Shown piece after piece: positions 31,561 through 32,158 of a stretch of DNA of 32,158 bases (position 1 is the stretch's first letter; every line of letters starts with the position of its first letter). The DNA is taken from contig JAUMWR010000024.1 of assembly GCA_030529545.1 (NCBI GenBank), positions 1,654 to 33,811 of the forward strand. The letters are read 5' to 3'. Source of the DNA: Buchananella hordeovulneris (lineage in GTDB: Bacteria; Actinomycetota; Actinomycetes; Actinomycetales; Actinomycetaceae). A program made the translations under genes and the position numbers. A model generated the notes under the pieces. The model searched no databases. It was not told the origin of the DNA and worked only from the letters and a program-made list of their open reading frames with translations.

Positions 31561-32139
31561 ATGAGCACACAAACGCTTTACCCAATGACAATGACGCCGC
31601 ACTTCACGATCCACGACCGGTTGCGCAAGGCGCGCGAGGCGGCGGGCCTGGAGCAGCAAGAGCTGGCCGACCGCATGGAAGTGTCGCGCGGCTCAATCAG
31701 CAACCACGAGCGCGCGGCTACGTCGGCGCCGCGCCCCACGATGGTGCGCAAATGGGCGCGCGCCACCGGTGTGTCCTACGACTGGCTGCAACATGGCGAT
31801 GCCGCCACTGACGCGGCGGGGCAGGCTACTCGTGCGCAGGCAGACGGGGCCGCGAGCGCTTTGAGTCGCATGGTGGCCCGCAATGTGCAGACGCTGCTCG
31901 CACTAGCAGGATGGGGGGCGGAGGTGCTGGCGCCGATTTGCGACGGTGACTCGACTCGGGCGCATGCCTTGGTGTTCGGGGCTGCCGAATGGAGCGAGGA
32001 CGAGATCACTGCCGCGAGCGCGCTTCTCGGCGTGCCTTCTGAGTGGCTGCTGCGACTGCGGACGGAAAAAACCCCGGCCCAGATGTTGGACCGGGGTGGT
32101 GTGGCGCGCCCGAAGGGACTCGAACCCCTAACCTTCTGA
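31561..32139 (+). CDS. Immunity repressor, 3' end overlapping tRNA-Arg
   Basis: 192 residues. A Cro/C1 (XRE) HTH lies at about 20-78 (LRKAREAAGLEQQELADRME, VSRGSISNHE). A second HTH-like domain lies at about 104-166 (RNVQTLLALAGWGAEVLAPI, then ITAASALLGVPSEWLL), as in actinophage repressors with two DNA-binding lobes. The last 12 residues, VARPKGLEPLTF, are the antisense translation of the tRNA-Arg 3' half, and the TGA stop lies in its anticodon stem. Residues 168-180 are coded by the tRNA's terminator region. Since the tRNA is the likely attachment site, the C-terminus may differ between prophage and free phage. The only likely regulator gene on the plus strand. Confidence 0.88.
   Translation: MSTQTLYPMTMTPHFTIHDRLRKAREAAGLEQQELADRMEVSRGSISNHERAATSAPRPTMVRKWARATGVSYDWLQHGDAATDAAGQATRAQADGAASALSRMVARNVQTLLALAGWGAEVLAPICDGDSTRAHALVFGAAEWSEDEITAASALLGVPSEWLLRLRTEKTPAQMLDRGGVARPKGLEPLTF
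32066..32097 (-). terminator. Rho-independent terminator of tRNA-Arg, inside the repressor ORF
   Basis: On the minus strand the hairpin ACCCCGG / CCGGGGT is followed by TTTTTT, five bases after the CCA end of the tRNA. It is the best intrinsic terminator in the window. The same bases encode part of the repressor C-terminus on the plus strand. Confidence 0.85.
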
Positions 32140-32158
32140 TCCGTAGTCAGATGCTCTA
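32100..32158. other. Probable prophage attachment site (att) in tRNA-Arg
   Basis: The phage switch region ends directly at the 3' half of a tRNA gene, the classical target of tyrosine integrases, and the repressor ORF runs into it. The second copy of the core, expected at the other prophage end, is not in the window; positions 114-171 show no similarity to it. Exact core limits cannot be set. Confidence 0.6.
32102..32158 (-). tRNA. tRNA-Arg(ACG), 3' part, cut by the window edge
   Basis: Read on the minus strand: TCTGA-CTACGGA-TCAGA anticodon arm with loop bases giving anticodon ACG, T-arm AGGGG-TTCGAGT-CCCTT, acceptor strand CGGGCGC, discriminator G and an encoded CCA. The 5' part (acceptor 5' strand and most of the D arm) lies beyond position 32158. 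Whether the gene is intact cannot be seen. Confidence 0.9.

Larger units (their letters stand above)
627..32021 (+). repeat. Dispersed, strand-biased 10-mer CCGCGAGCGC (17 copies)
   Basis: Starts at 627, 699, 2886, 4473, 5466, 10310, 11838, 15438, 16228, 16762, 17625, 17868, 18849, 21399, 25233, 31850 and 32012. I found no copy of the reverse complement GCGCTCGCGG. One copy (21399) is intergenic, and two (31850, 32012) are in the plus-strand repressor gene yet keep the same DNA orientation, so codon use alone does not explain it. Possibly a Chi-like or DNA-translocase-orienting sequence of the host. Confidence 0.6.

Overview
The window is most of an integrated siphovirus-type prophage in a high-GC actinobacterium. 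Several signs point to Actinobacteria: a WhiB-type iron-sulfur protein (a family confined to Actinobacteria and their phages), GC-rich codon use, apparently leaderless early promoters, and a tRNA-Arg(ACG) integration target. The genus cannot be fixed from the sequence alone.

Layout, read right to left because almost every gene is on the minus strand. At 31.4-32.16 kb there is a genetic switch: a divergent repressor (plus strand) and an Xis/Cro-like HTH protein, with overlapping promoters and inverted-repeat operators. The repressor ORF runs antisense into the 3' half of a tRNA-Arg gene, which marks this as the att end of the prophage. From 31.2 to 22.0 kb follows an early operon of tightly coupled genes (ATGA/GTGA overlaps). 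It holds small membrane proteins, a RusA-like resolvase, two DNA methyltransferases, a DUF4406-like protein, a WhiB-like protein with a duplicated C-terminal module, SSB, an HNH/replication-type protein carrying a repeat-rich segment, and a zinc-ribbon/HTH protein. A 140-bp gap at 21.84-21.98 kb, with a candidate promoter followed by a hairpin, separates this from the late region.

The late region is in canonical order. HNH endonuclease, small and large terminase, portal-MuF fusion, P-loop/prohead-protease fusion and HK97-type major capsid come first. Head-tail joining proteins, major tail protein and the frameshifted tail chaperones follow. Then come a 1574-residue tape measure with an NlpC/P60 domain, an FN3-rich tail protein, a baseplate-type protein and a collar-domain protein. 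The lysis cassette closes the region: amidase endolysin, holin, and a second membrane protein with a coiled coil. Perfect hairpins punctuate the late operon, and a strong one closes it at 172-216.

Positions 1-113 carry three repeats with the core of a type I-E CRISPR repeat but an abnormally short period (49-50 bp). No integrase and no second att copy are visible. If the prophage has the usual rep-attP-int order, int and the other att lie left of position 1 and the repeats are phage-borne. The most interesting points are the repressor/tRNA overlap (an arrangement like integration-dependent immunity), the CRISPR-like repeats, a 10-mer (CCGCGAGCGC) present 17 times on the plus strand and never on the minus strand, the WhiB protein with a duplicated C-terminal module, and a methyltransferase followed out of frame by the tail of a C5-methylase.
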